Of a DNA stretch of 64,000 bases, positions 34,155 through 43,292 are shown piece by piece. The notes beneath the pieces were generated by a model that saw only the letters and a list, made by a program, of their open reading frames with translations, was not told where the DNA came from and made no database searches. Source of the DNA: Panacagrimonas sp046594215 (GTDB taxonomy: Bacteria > Pseudomonadota > Gammaproteobacteria > Nevskiales > Nevskiaceae). Position 1 is the first letter of the stretch, and the number at the start of each line of letters is the position of its first letter. The DNA lies in assembly GCA_046594215.1 (NCBI GenBank), contig JBKJPX010000015.1:1-64000 (forward strand), in the 5' to 3' direction. Both the position numbers and the translations under genes were made by a program.

Positions 34155-37100
34155 ATGTCCCGCATGAACGTCCGCGTCCTCGTCGTCGCCGTCCTCGTGG
34201 CCCTGCTCGCCACCGTGTCTGCCAGCGCCGCTCCCCTGCCGACCCGGGACGTGCCGGACCCGCTGAAGTCCTGGGTGCCCTGGGTCCTGCAGGGCCAGGA
34301 GGCCCGCTTCTGCCCGCCCGCGCACGACAACGGTCGCCAGCGCCTGTGCCTGTGGCCCTCGCAGCTCTCGCTGGACCTGGCGGCCGACGGCGGCCGCTTC
34401 CAGATGCGCGCCACCCTGCTCGCGCCAGGCTGGCTGTCGCTGCCGGGCGACGGCCCGCGCTGGCCGCAGGACGTGAACGTCGACGGCCGCAGTGCTGCGG
34501 TGCTCGATCGCCAGGGATCGCCCGCGCTGTGGCTGGAATCCGGCGCGCACGCGGTGCAGGGACGATTTCAATGGAGCGTGCTGCCCGAATCGCTGCGCGT
34601 GCCGCCGGACAGCGGTCTCGTCGAACTAACACTCAACGGCCGCGCGCTGCCGCACCCGCAGCGCGACGAGCAGAACCAGCTCTGGCTGGGACGCCGCGCG
34701 GCCGTGGCCGATGCGCAGGCCGAGCGCCTCGACCTGCGCGTGTTCCGCCTCATCGACGACGACATCCCGCTCACGGTCACCACGCAGATCGAGATCGATG
34801 CCGGTGGCGAAGTTCGCGAGGAAAGCGTCGGTCCCGTGCTGCTGCCCGGTCTGGTGCCACTGTCGCTGTCGGGCGACCTGCCGGCGCGGCTCGAAGACGA
34901 CGGCACGCTGCGCGTGCAGCTGCGGCCCGGACAGTGGCGGCTGACGATCGTCGCGCGCTCGACCGCGCCGGTGACCTCGCTCACCGCCGCGCCGGCGCAC
35001 GACCAGTGGGCGGCGCAGGAAGTCTGGTCGCTGCAGGCGCACCACGAACTGCGCGTGATCGAACCTTCCGGCGTGCCGCCGACCGATCCGCGCCAGGTCG
35101 GCGTGCCGGCCGAGTGGCAGGGTCTGCCCGCGTTTCTCGTGGAACCCGCATCGACGCTCAAGCTGACCCAGACGCAGCGCGGCAGCCCGGACCTGACGCC
35201 GGACGAGCTACGTTTGAACCGCCAGCTTTGGCTCGACTTCGACGGCGGCGGCTTCACTTTGCAGGACCAGCTCAGCGGCAAGCTCGCGCGCAGCTGGCGA
35301 CTCGACGCGCAGAACCCGATCGCGCTCGGCCGCGTGCAGGTCGACAACGAGCCACAGCTGATCACCAAGCACGGCGATGGCACCGGCGTGGAAGTGCGCC
35401 ACGGCGCGCTGAATCTGGTCGCGGACAGCCGCATCGAGGACGGCGCGCGCACGATTCCCGCGGGCGGCTGGAACACCGACCTTCAGGGCATCGACACCAC
35501 CCTGCACCTGCCACCGGCGTGGCGGCTGATCGCGGCGCCCGGCGTGGACAATGTGCCGGACACCTGGCTGTCGCGCTGGAGCCTGCTGGACCTGTTCCTG
35601 GTGCTGATCGCCTCGATCGCGGCGCTGCGCCTGTTCGGTCGCGCCACCGCGGCGCTGACGCTGCTCACCCTCGCGCTGACCTGGCACGAACCCGGCGCGC
35701 CGCGCTGGGCCTGGTTGAATCTCATCGCCGCGATCGCCTTGCTGCGCGCGCTGCCGAGTTCTTTCGACGGCAGCGGCCGGCTGCGCAGACTGCTGTTGGG
35801 CTACCAATGGATCGCCGCAGGCGCGCTGGCGCTGATCGCGCTGCCCTTCGCGGTGCAGCAGGCGCGCATCAGCCTGTATCCGCAGCTGGAAAACGAGTAC
35901 GGCTTCGCGAGTTTCGATGGCTACGCCGGCGGCCGCGCCGGCATGGCCAACCAGGAGATGATGGCGGGCGGCGCGCCGGTCGCCGCGCCCGCGCCGATGG
36001 AAGCCGCGATGTCGATCGCCTCTGACGACGCCTCCGCCAACGCCCCGCGCGGCCGCGTGATGATGAAGAAGGCGATGGACGTGTCGAACAACGTCTCGCA
36101 GGCCTCGATCCAGAAGCTCGACCCGAACGTGCTCACGCAGACCGGCCCCGGCCTGCCCGGTTGGACCTGGCGCGAGGCCACCCTGAGCTGGTCGGGCCCG
36201 GTCACCGCAGACCAGACTTTCCGGCTTTGGCTGATGCCGCCGTTCCTGACGCGCACGCTGGGCTGGCTGTCGATCGCGCTGATCGCGCTGCTGGCCGTAC
36301 GCTGGCTGCAGATCTTGCCGCGACTGCCCAAGCCGCCGACGCGTGCTGCCAGCGCCGCGCTGTTGTTCGCAGCCGTCGCCTTCACCGCCGGCATGCTGAT
36401 GACGCCCGCGCCCGCAAGCGCGCAGGACTTGAGCGCGCCCCCGCCGATCATGCCGCCGCAGCCGCCCTCGACCTCGGTGCTCGACGAGCTGCGTGAACGA
36501 CTCGTCGCGCCGCCCGACTGCCTGCCCTACTGCGCCAACTGGTCGCGCCTGCAGGTGAACGTCGCCAACGGCGAACGCCTCGTGGTGAGGCTGGCATCGG
36601 AGGCGCAGATCGACACCGCGCTTCCGCTGCCCGTGCCGCAGCTCGCGGCCGGCCAGAGCCGCGTGTGGCAGCCGCAGGCCGTGCTGCTCGACGAGAAGAA
36701 CGCCGACCTGCTGCGCGACGGGGCCGGCGCGCTGTGGGTGCGCGTCCCCCAGGGCCACCACACCGTGGTCGTCAGCGGCGACCTCACGGGCTTTGGCCAG
36801 TTGCAACTGCCGACCTCGCCTGCACCCAAGCAGGCGAGCGTCGACGCCAGCGGTTGGCTCGTGACCGGCATTGATGCGCAGGGCCGTCCCGGCAGCGTCA
36901 TCGACCTCATCCGCGAGCGTCGCGCGGACGACGCCGCGGGGACGACGTCCGCGGACGGCAATTCGCAGCAGCTTCCGCCCCTGCTGCGCCTGACGCGCAC
37001 GCTCCAGCTCGGCCTGGTCTGGAGCGCGGAGTCCACGCTGTCGCGCTTCGGAAACGCGCAGGGCGCCTCCATCGTCAACCTGCCTGCGCTGCCCGGTGAG

Positions 37101-38372
37101 ACCGTCACGGGCGATTCCGTACGCGTGGTCGCCGGCAGGATCCAGGCGAGCTTCGCGCCGGGCCAGACGCAGGTCACCTGGGCCTCGCGCATCGCCACCG
37201 TCGCCGATCTCAAGCTCAAGGCGAGCGAGGCGACGGACGTCGTCGAGACCTGGCGCTTCGACGTGAGCCCGCTCTGGCACGTGGATTTCACGGGCCTGGC
37301 CGCCGTGAGCAACCAGGAAGGCGAATGGCGCCTGGTCACGTTCCGGCCTTGGCCGGGCGAGGAAGTGGGAGCGCAGATCGCGCGGCCTGCCGCGGTGCAG
37401 GGCCAGGTCATGACCCTGGATGCCGCCGAACTCACCGTGCAGCCCGGCATGCGCGCCACCGACTACACGCTGGCGCTGTCGCTGCGCGCGAGCCAGGGCG
37501 GGCAGCACGTGATCAAGCTGCCCGCCGGGCTGTCACTGCAGGGCCTCGAGATCGACGGCCAGGCGCAACCCGCGCGGCTCGAGGGCGATCGCGTGATCCT
37601 GCCGCTGCATCCGGGCGCGCAGGCGATCTCGCTGAGTCTTCGCGCCGACGAGGGCCTCCGAGTCCTCACGCGCACGCCCGCGCTCGAACCCGGCACGCCA
37701 GGCGTCAACGCGCGCCTCAACGTGCAACTGCCGGGCGATCGCTGGGTGCTGCTCGTCGGCGGCCCGGCGCTGGGTCCGGCCGTCCTGTTCTGGGGCGTGC
37801 TCGCGGTGATGCTCGTGGTGGCGCTCGCGCTGGGTCGCGTGGGCCTGACGCCGCTCAAGGGCCTGCAGTGGGCGCTGCTGATGATCGGCCTGTCGCAGAT
37901 TCCGATCGCGGGCGCCGCGGTGGTCGCGGGCTGGCTGTTCGCGCTCGCGCTGCGACCGCGTGTGCCCGAAGGCTGGAGCGCCCGCCGCTTCAACGTCATG
38001 CAGATCGTGCTCGCCATCTGGACAGTCGCTGCGCTGTCGACGCTTGCGGGCGCGGTCGCGCAGGGCCTGCTCGGCACGCCCGACATGCAGATCGCGGGCA
38101 ATGGCTCGAGCGCGCAGGACCTGCGATGGTTCCACGATCGCTTCCAGACCGCGCTGCCGGGCGCATGGGTGATCTCGGTCTCGATCTGGTTCTACCGCGG
38201 GCTGATGCTGCTGTGGGCGCTGTGGCTCGCGAACAGCCTGCTCAACTGGCTGCGCTGGGGCTGGGAGCAGTATTCGTCGGGCGGCTTGTGGCGCAAGAAG
38301 CCGGTGGTCATCGTGGCTGCGCCCTCGCCTGCCAGCGAGCTCCCCAAGGTCATCGAAGGAACCAAGCCATGA
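34155..38372 (+). CDS. Giant internally duplicated membrane/periplasmic protein
   Basis: A 1405-aa protein not recognised as a named family. It has a signal peptide (LVVAVLVALLATVSASA), a periplasmic half of about 450 residues, a cluster of helices (about 485-575), a Gly/Met/Ala-rich linker, further helices (about 690-755), a second periplasmic half (about 760-1200) and a C-terminal helix cluster (about 1205-1370). The two periplasmic halves look related: each opens with a Cys-containing segment (RFCPPAHDN...LCLW; PDCLPYCANWSRL) and later has a W-x-x-V...LDxxxx...GALW-like block (SPALWLESGAHAV; GAGALWVRVPQGHHTV). This suggests an old internal duplication. It overlaps phhB by four bases. Function is unknown. 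Confidence 0.85.
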   Translation: MSRMNVRVLVVAVLVALLATVSASAAPLPTRDVPDPLKSWVPWVLQGQEARFCPPAHDNGRQRLCLWPSQLSLDLAADGGRFQMRATLLAPGWLSLPGDGPRWPQDVNVDGRSAAVLDRQGSPALWLESGAHAVQGRFQWSVLPESLRVPPDSGLVELTLNGRALPHPQRDEQNQLWLGRRAAVADAQAERLDLRVFRLIDDDIPLTVTTQIEIDAGGEVREESVGPVLLPGLVPLSLSGDLPARLEDDGTLRVQLRPGQWRLTIVARSTAPVTSLTAAPAHDQWAAQEVWSLQAHHELRVIEPSGVPPTDPRQVGVPAEWQGLPAFLVEPASTLKLTQTQRGSPDLTPDELRLNRQLWLDFDGGGFTLQDQLSGKLARSWRLDAQNPIALGRVQVDNEPQLITKHGDGTGVEVRHGALNLVADSRIEDGARTIPAGGWNTDLQGIDTTLHLPPAWRLIAAPGVDNVPDTWLSRWSLLDLFLVLIASIAALRLFGRATAALTLLTLALTWHEPGAPRWAWLNLIAAIALLRALPSSFDGSGRLRRLLLGYQWIAAGALALIALPFAVQQARISLYPQLENEYGFASFDGYAGGRAGMANQEMMAGGAPVAAPAPMEAAMSIASDDASANAPRGRVMMKKAMDVSNNVSQASIQKLDPNVLTQTGPGLPGWTWREATLSWSGPVTADQTFRLWLMPPFLTRTLGWLSIALIALLAVRWLQILPRLPKPPTRAASAALLFAAVAFTAGMLMTPAPASAQDLSAPPPIMPPQPPSTSVLDELRERLVAPPDCLPYCANWSRLQVNVANGERLVVRLASEAQIDTALPLPVPQLAAGQSRVWQPQAVLLDEKNADLLRDGAGALWVRVPQGHHTVVVSGDLTGFGQLQLPTSPAPKQASVDASGWLVTGIDAQGRPGSVIDLIRERRADDAAGTTSADGNSQQLPPLLRLTRTLQLGLVWSAESTLSRFGNAQGASIVNLPALPGETVTGDSVRVVAGRIQASFAPGQTQVTWASRIATVADLKLKASEATDVVETWRFDVSPLWHVDFTGLAAVSNQEGEWRLVTFRPWPGEEVGAQIARPAAVQGQVMTLDAAELTVQPGMRATDYTLALSLRASQGGQHVIKLPAGLSLQGLEIDGQAQPARLEGDRVILPLHPGAQAISLSLRADEGLRVLTRTPALEPGTPGVNARLNVQLPGDRWVLLVGGPALGPAVLFWGVLAVMLVVALALGRVGLTPLKGLQWALLMIGLSQIPIAGAAVVAGWLFALALRPRVPEGWSARRFNVMQIVLAIWTVAALSTLAGAVAQGLLGTPDMQIAGNGSSAQDLRWFHDRFQTALPGAWVISVSIWFYRGLMLLWALWLANSLLNWLRWGWEQYSSGGLWRKKPVVIVAAPSPASELPKVIEGTKP

Positions 38373-38707
38373 GCAAGCTGACCGAGCAACGCTGCGTCCC
38401 CTGCGAAGGCGGCGTGCCGCCGCTGGATGCGGGCGCGATCTCGAAACTGCAGTCGCAGGTGAACGCGCGCTGGAACCTGGTGAACGAGGGCAAGGGCCTG
38501 CGCGCGACGTTCGAGTTCAAGAACTACTACCACACGACCGCCTTCGTGAACGCGGTCGCGTACATCGCGCACCGCGAGGATCACCATCCCGACGTGTCGT
38601 TCGGCTACAAGACCTGCACGGTCGAGTACTGGACGCACGCGGCGAACGGGCTCACGGAGAACGACTTCATCTGCGCCGCGAAGATCGATGCGTTGCGGGA
38701 GGACTGA
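38369..38707 (+). CDS. phhB: Pterin-4a-carbinolamine dehydratase
   Basis: A 112-aa enzyme dehydrating 4a-hydroxy-tetrahydrobiopterin. The signature HREDHHPDVSFGY with the His-His pair and the later WTHAANGLTENDFICAAKID identify it. The ATG overlaps the stop of the large membrane protein gene (ATGA), an odd partner for a pterin recycling enzyme. No phenylalanine hydroxylase is in the window, so a role in molybdopterin or transcription co-activation is also possible. Confidence 0.93.
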   Translation: MSKLTEQRCVPCEGGVPPLDAGAISKLQSQVNARWNLVNEGKGLRATFEFKNYYHTTAFVNAVAYIAHREDHHPDVSFGYKTCTVEYWTHAANGLTENDFICAAKIDALRED

Positions 38708-38925
38708 CGGCCGTGGCGTGGGCGCCGCGCAGGAAATGCCGGGATGAGGTCGGCCGGAACGTGCGCGGTGCGCACGCTGCGGCGGACACGCGTTTCGCTC
38801 GCCCCGAGCAGCCGCGAGACCGGCGTATGGAAACACCCGCCGGCTGCAGTGAGCGCGCGTCCCTCGATACGCCCGCTCGCTGCGCGCAGGCTAATCGGGA
38901 CGAGCAGCGGCAAAAATAGCGAGGG

Positions 38926-39447
38926 TCATTGCGGTGCGGCTGCAGCCTCGGCCGCCGGCACCATCTGCGGCACCGGCTTCCCCGCGGCCAGGGCGTCGAG
39001 CTCCGCGATCATCTGCTCGTCACTCAGGGTGTAACGCAGCTCCCCCACCTTCTCGCGCTTGCGATCGATCAACAGCACGACCCCGGTGCCCTTGTTGGCG
39101 AAGTAGATCGGGCCAACGCCCAGGTCCTTGGCGCGCTGGCGCGAACGCAGCTTGCGATCCTCGTTGGTCATGTCGAAGCGCTCGAACTCGATGCGGTCGG
39201 CGTACCTGGGAAGGAGCTTGTCGAGACGCGGGATGATCTGCTTGCAGTTGAAGCACCAGTCCGCGTACACGAGGATCGCGTAGGGCTTGCTCAGGGCTTC
39301 GATCTGCGCCGCCGACGCTGGCAGCCCGAGGATGGCGCCGCACGCGAACATCACGGAAAAGCGCGCTGCCCATTTCCCGGGAAGAAAAAGTCTCGTCACC
39401 TCGAACCCCTTGTCCTGTTCCTTGGCCTTGTCGCCGCCCTGTTTCAT
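38926..39447 (-). CDS. Periplasmic thioredoxin-like protein
   Basis: A 173-aa protein with a non-cleaved-type or long signal (FSVMFACGAILGLPASA at about 30-46) after a basic N terminus and a thioredoxin fold with active site WCFNCK. Its C terminus (LDALAAGKPVP, Ala-rich) is family-specific. The CFNC site differs from CGPC of thioredoxin and CPYC of disulfide exchangers, and resembles DsbD C-terminal-like domains. It lies 9 bases downstream of recR on the same strand. Confidence 0.85.
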   Translation of the reverse strand: MKQGGDKAKEQDKGFEVTRLFLPGKWAARFSVMFACGAILGLPASAAQIEALSKPYAILVYADWCFNCKQIIPRLDKLLPRYADRIEFERFDMTNEDRKLRSRQRAKDLGVGPIYFANKGTGVVLLIDRKREKVGELRYTLSDEQMIAELDALAAGKPVPQMVPAAEAAAAPQ

Positions 39448-39456
39448 GCCCGCCGC

Positions 39457-40056
39457 TCACACCGGCGTGCGCCCCGACAACGCGTGTGTGAGTGTGCCGC
39501 CATCCACGTACTCCAGCTCTCCGCCCATCGGCACGCCGTGCGCGATGCGCGAGACCTTCAGCTTGGCGGCCTTCGCGATTTCCGCCAGGTAGTAGGCGGT
39601 CGCCTCCCCCTCGACCGTCGGATTGGTGGCCACGATCATTTCCTCAACGCCGCCCTCGTCGAGCACGTCCTGCAGCACCGATAGGCCCAGCTCCGCCGGA
39701 CCGATGCCGTCGAGCGGCGACAGTCGCCCCATCAGCACGAAGTAGCGGCCGCGATACGAGGTGCCGGCTTCCAGCGCCATCAGGTCGGCCGGTGTCTCCA
39801 CCACGCAGAGCTGTCCGCAGGCCGCCCGCGCCGGCGTGCAGTAGCGGCAGGCCTCGTCCTCGCAGAACATGCGGCAGGTCTTGCAGCGGCTGATGCCGGT
39901 GAGCGCGTCGGTGAGCGCGACCGCGAGCTTTTCGGCGGCCCCGCGATCCCGGTCCAGAAGGTGGAACGCCATGCGCTGGGCCGACTTCGGGCCGACGCCG
40001 GGCAGCTTGCGCAAGGACTCGATGAGCCGCGAAAGGCGGGGAGAATAGTTGGTCAT
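39457..40056 (-). CDS. recR: Recombination mediator RecR
   Basis: A 199-aa RecFOR pathway protein. It has a helix-hairpin-helix (LRKLPGVGPKSAQRMAFHLL), a C4 zinc finger (CKTCRMFCEDEACRYC) and a Toprim domain (LCVVETPADLMALE). The usual upstream partners dnaX and ybaB are absent; a TSUP gene diverges from it here, 21 bp away. Confidence 0.97.
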   Translation of the reverse strand: MTNYSPRLSRLIESLRKLPGVGPKSAQRMAFHLLDRDRGAAEKLAVALTDALTGISRCKTCRMFCEDEACRYCTPARAACGQLCVVETPADLMALEAGTSYRGRYFVLMGRLSPLDGIGPAELGLSVLQDVLDEGGVEEMIVATNPTVEGEATAYYLAEIAKAAKLKVSRIAHGVPMGGELEYVDGGTLTHALSGRTPV

Positions 40057-40077
40057 GTGTGTTGAATTCTACCGGCG

Positions 40078-40857
40078 ATGAGCGTCGAACCCACAGGGCT
40101 GGTCGGCATGCTGTGCGGCTTCGCGTTCCTGGCCGGCTTACTCGACGCGGTGGTCGGCGGCGGCGGCCTGATCCTCGTCCCGGCGCTGCTGATCCTGCTG
40201 CCGGACACGCCGATCGCGACGCTGTTCGGCACCAACAAGTGCGTTTCGGTGTTCGGCACATCCGCGGCGGTATGGCAGTACTCGCGGCACGTACGGCTGC
40301 CATGGCAGTCGATCCTGCCCACCGCGCTCACGGCGCTGCTGTTCGGATACGCGGGCGCCGCCACGGTCAGTCATCTCGATCCCCGGGCGCTGCGCCCGCT
40401 GATCCTGTTCGTGCTCGTGCTGGTGCTCGCGTACACGCTGTGGCGAAAGGATTTCGGCGTGCTGCACGCGCCACGCCTGGGTCGCGTCGCGCAGGTCCTG
40501 GCGGGCCTGGCGACCGGCGCCGCGATCGGCTTCTACGACGGGTTCTTCGGCCCGGGCACCGGCAGTTTTCTCGTGCTGGCCTTCGTGGGCGCGTTCGGCT
40601 TTTCGTTCCTGCACGCGTCCGCCTCGGCCAAGATCGTGAACGTGGTGACCAACGTCGCGGCCATCGCCTACTTCGTTCCGCGCGGTCACGTGATCCCGTG
40701 GCTGGCGCTGCCGATGGCTGCGTGCAATCTCACCGGTGGGCTGGTCGGGTCGCGCCTCGCCATCCGCCGCGGCAGCGGTTTCGTGCGACTGCTTTTTCTT
40801 TTCGTCGTCGGTCTGCTGATCCTGCGTTTCGCACTCGACGTTTTCCGAACGACGTAG
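40078..40857 (+). CDS. TSUP family transporter (TauE/SafE)
   Basis: A 259-aa inner-membrane protein of about eight helices with the family opening GFAFLAGLLDAVVGGGGLILVPALL and a second-half repeat GFYDGFFGPGTGSFLVLAFV, the inverted twin motif typical of TauE/SafE. It is thought to move sulfite, sulfonate or small anions; the substrate is not predictable. YfcA is the nearest E. coli relative. Confidence 0.9.
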   Translation: MSVEPTGLVGMLCGFAFLAGLLDAVVGGGGLILVPALLILLPDTPIATLFGTNKCVSVFGTSAAVWQYSRHVRLPWQSILPTALTALLFGYAGAATVSHLDPRALRPLILFVLVLVLAYTLWRKDFGVLHAPRLGRVAQVLAGLATGAAIGFYDGFFGPGTGSFLVLAFVGAFGFSFLHASASAKIVNVVTNVAAIAYFVPRGHVIPWLALPMAACNLTGGLVGSRLAIRRGSGFVRLLFLFVVGLLILRFALDVFRTT

Positions 40858-41083
40858 CAGGCTTTACAAGAGACCTGCGTCGACCGTCGGTTCCGGTTTT
40901 TTCTACCGACAATCCGAGTTCCGCCAGACAGGTGCCCCTCCGCGGCACGGGATGTGCAGTAATGCGGGGCAGTTCAAGGGGAATCACCGTGCTGGCAGCA
41001 AGCGCCGCGACCGCGGCGACGCCATATTTTGAAGCGCTCCCGCGCGCTATTTTTCTGGCGCCCGCCGCAGCGTACGGGCTCCC

Positions 41084-41512
41084 ATGACCCATACCATGCG
41101 CCTGCTCGTGGTCGAGGACAGCCCGCAGGATCGGCAGCTTTTCGAGTGCCTGGTGGAAGATTTCCGCCGCGAGTGCGCGGTGCGCATTGACTGCGAGCAA
41201 GCTGGCTCGGGCCCGCAGGCCCTCGCGCTGATCGACCGTCAAGGTTACGACGCGGTGATCCTCGATCAGCACATGCCCGAAATGAGCGGCAGCGAAGTGA
41301 GGGCGGCGCTCAGGGGCCGGTTTCTGAACCGCAGCGATCGCCCGAAAGTCCTTGCCTACTCCACCCTGGACTCGCCCGAATTTCGTCGCCAATGTCTCGC
41401 GGAAGGCGCAGACACCTTCATGTCCAGGTGCATGGACGCCTCCGAACTCGCATGCGCGATCCGCGAACTGGGACTGGGCGTCGGCTTCAGTGACAAGGGG
41501 AAGCCTACGTGA
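41084..41512 (+). CDS. Single-domain response regulator receiver
   Basis: A 142-aa CheY-like receiver. The acidic pocket (VVEDSPQD), phospho-acceptor Asp in AVILDQHMPEMSG and the switch Thr/Ser region (AYSTLD) are present, but the conserved Lys near the end is missing (ADTFMSRCM). There is no output domain. It overlaps the receiver-GGDEF-EAL gene by four bases (GTGA), so the two are probably co-translated and tied to the downstream kinase. Confidence 0.88.
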   Translation: MTHTMRLLVVEDSPQDRQLFECLVEDFRRECAVRIDCEQAGSGPQALALIDRQGYDAVILDQHMPEMSGSEVRAALRGRFLNRSDRPKVLAYSTLDSPEFRRQCLAEGADTFMSRCMDASELACAIRELGLGVGFSDKGKPT

Positions 41513-43272
41513 GCGCGGACGTCGTTGTCCGCCCGCTGTCGATCCTGCTGGTCGAGGACTATGCGATCGACGCGTTCCTGCTGGTCGAGATGCTCGAACA
41601 GGCCGCGCCCGAAGAACGCCCCTCGGTGAAGCACGTCACCACGGTGACCGAGGCCGAGCAGGAGTTGCTGACACTTTCCTACGATTGCGTGCTGCTCGAC
41701 CTGGGCCTGCCCGACGGCGAAGGCGTGGAGAACGTCCAGCGCGTGCGCGCGGCCAGCAGCCACGTCGCCATCGTCGTGATGACCGGCCTGGACGACGAGG
41801 ACCGCGCGATCGAGGCGCTACGCCTGGGCGCACAGGAGTACCTGGTCAAGGGGCGACTCAACTCGATGCAGTTGCTGCGGCACGTGCACCACGCGATCCA
41901 GCGCCACGGCCTGCTGGCGCACCTGGACCGCGAGAACCAGCAGCAGAAGCTGCTCGCCGGCCACGACCTGCTGACGGGCCTGGTCAACCGCCAGCTGCTG
42001 CACGAGCGGGCGCGCGACGCGATGGCGCAGGCGCGCCGCGTGAACGGGCGCCTGGCCTTCTGCTTCCTCGACCTCGACGGCTTCAAGGCGGTCAACGATC
42101 GGCACGGCCATGCGATCGGCGACGCCGCGCTGGTGGCGGTGGCCGACGCGCTGCGTTCCGCGGTGCGCGCCGGCGACATCATCGCGCGCATCGGCGGCGA
42201 CGAATTCGTGGTGATGCAGGTCGCGGTGCGCGACGAATCCGACGTTCGCGAGACCGGCACCCGCCTGGTGTCGGCCGTGCGCGCGATCACGCACGTCGAG
42301 GGCCGCGGCATCCGCATGGGCGCGAGTGCCGGCGCGGCGATCTTTCCCGATCACGGCGATTCGCTGGAGCAGCTACTGCTGCATGCCGACGAGCTGATGT
42401 ACCGCGTCAAGCGTGAGGGTGGCGGCGAAGTGCGCGTGCGCCCGGCCGGCAAGCTGGCGCCGCAGGTCCTGAGCACGGTCAGCGCGGTGCCCGTGGAAGA
42501 CGCGGGCCTGGTGTACCAACCCTGGGCCGGCGGTCGGGGCGCGGTCGCCGGCGTGGAGGCCCTTCTGCGCCAGCGCCGCGACGGCAAGTGGGGATCGCCG
42601 GAAGAATTGCTGCGCACCTCGGAGGAACTCGGCGAGCGCAGCAATCTCTGGCAATGGGTGCTGCGCACCGCCTGCGGCCACTGGTCGCGCTGGCACCACC
42701 TGGGCCCCGTGTCCGGGCGCCTCGCCGTGAACATGTCGGCAGTCGAGGTCGCCGTCGAAGGCTTTCCCCAGGCTCTCGCCGCCGTGCTCGACGGCGAGAG
42801 CCTGCCGCATGGGACGCTGCAGATCGAGATCGCGGAGCACCTGCTCGACAATCCTCCCAAGGCCCTGATCGACAACCTCGTAGGCCTGCGCGCGATCGGG
42901 GTGCGCGTCGTACTCGACAAGTTCGGCCGCGACCTCGCGTCGCTGCGACTGCTCACGGGTCTGCCGATCGACGGCGTGAAGCTGGACGCGAGCGTGGTGC
43001 GAGGCCTGTCGGGCGACGGCCCGTCCCAGCGCGCCCTGGTGGCCGGCATCATGGCCGCCGCGCAGGTCTGCAAGCTCGAAGTGGTGGCTGTGGGTGTCGA
43101 GCAGGAGAAGGAGGCGCAGGCCTGCATCGATCTGTCCTGCGATGCGCTGCAAGGCCTCTGGTATGCCGGCTGGGTCGGCGCGGAGGACCTGCCGGAACTC
43201 GTCGCGGGCCGCGCGCAGCGCGAGCGCCAGATCTGGCTCAACGATCCCGCGCGCCGCGGCACCTCGCGTTAG
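41509..43272 (+). CDS. Response regulator with GGDEF and EAL domains
   Basis: A 587-aa hybrid: receiver (about 10-130; VEDYAIDA, LLDLGLPDGEG, YLVKG with the Lys), GGDEF (about 150-310; RIGGDEF intact) and EAL (about 325-575). The GGDEF domain looks catalytically able to make c-di-GMP. The EAL domain is weaker: GVEALLR is kept, but the DDFG motif reads DKFG, so metal binding and hydrolysis are doubtful and it may bind or sense only. A GTG start at 41509 overlaps the upstream receiver gene. Confidence 0.92.
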   Translation: MSADVVVRPLSILLVEDYAIDAFLLVEMLEQAAPEERPSVKHVTTVTEAEQELLTLSYDCVLLDLGLPDGEGVENVQRVRAASSHVAIVVMTGLDDEDRAIEALRLGAQEYLVKGRLNSMQLLRHVHHAIQRHGLLAHLDRENQQQKLLAGHDLLTGLVNRQLLHERARDAMAQARRVNGRLAFCFLDLDGFKAVNDRHGHAIGDAALVAVADALRSAVRAGDIIARIGGDEFVVMQVAVRDESDVRETGTRLVSAVRAITHVEGRGIRMGASAGAAIFPDHGDSLEQLLLHADELMYRVKREGGGEVRVRPAGKLAPQVLSTVSAVPVEDAGLVYQPWAGGRGAVAGVEALLRQRRDGKWGSPEELLRTSEELGERSNLWQWVLRTACGHWSRWHHLGPVSGRLAVNMSAVEVAVEGFPQALAAVLDGESLPHGTLQIEIAEHLLDNPPKALIDNLVGLRAIGVRVVLDKFGRDLASLRLLTGLPIDGVKLDASVVRGLSGDGPSQRALVAGIMAAAQVCKLEVVAVGVEQEKEAQACIDLSCDALQGLWYAGWVGAEDLPELVAGRAQRERQIWLNDPARRGTSR

Positions 43273-43292
43273 TACCCGGCGCCCGCCCCGAA

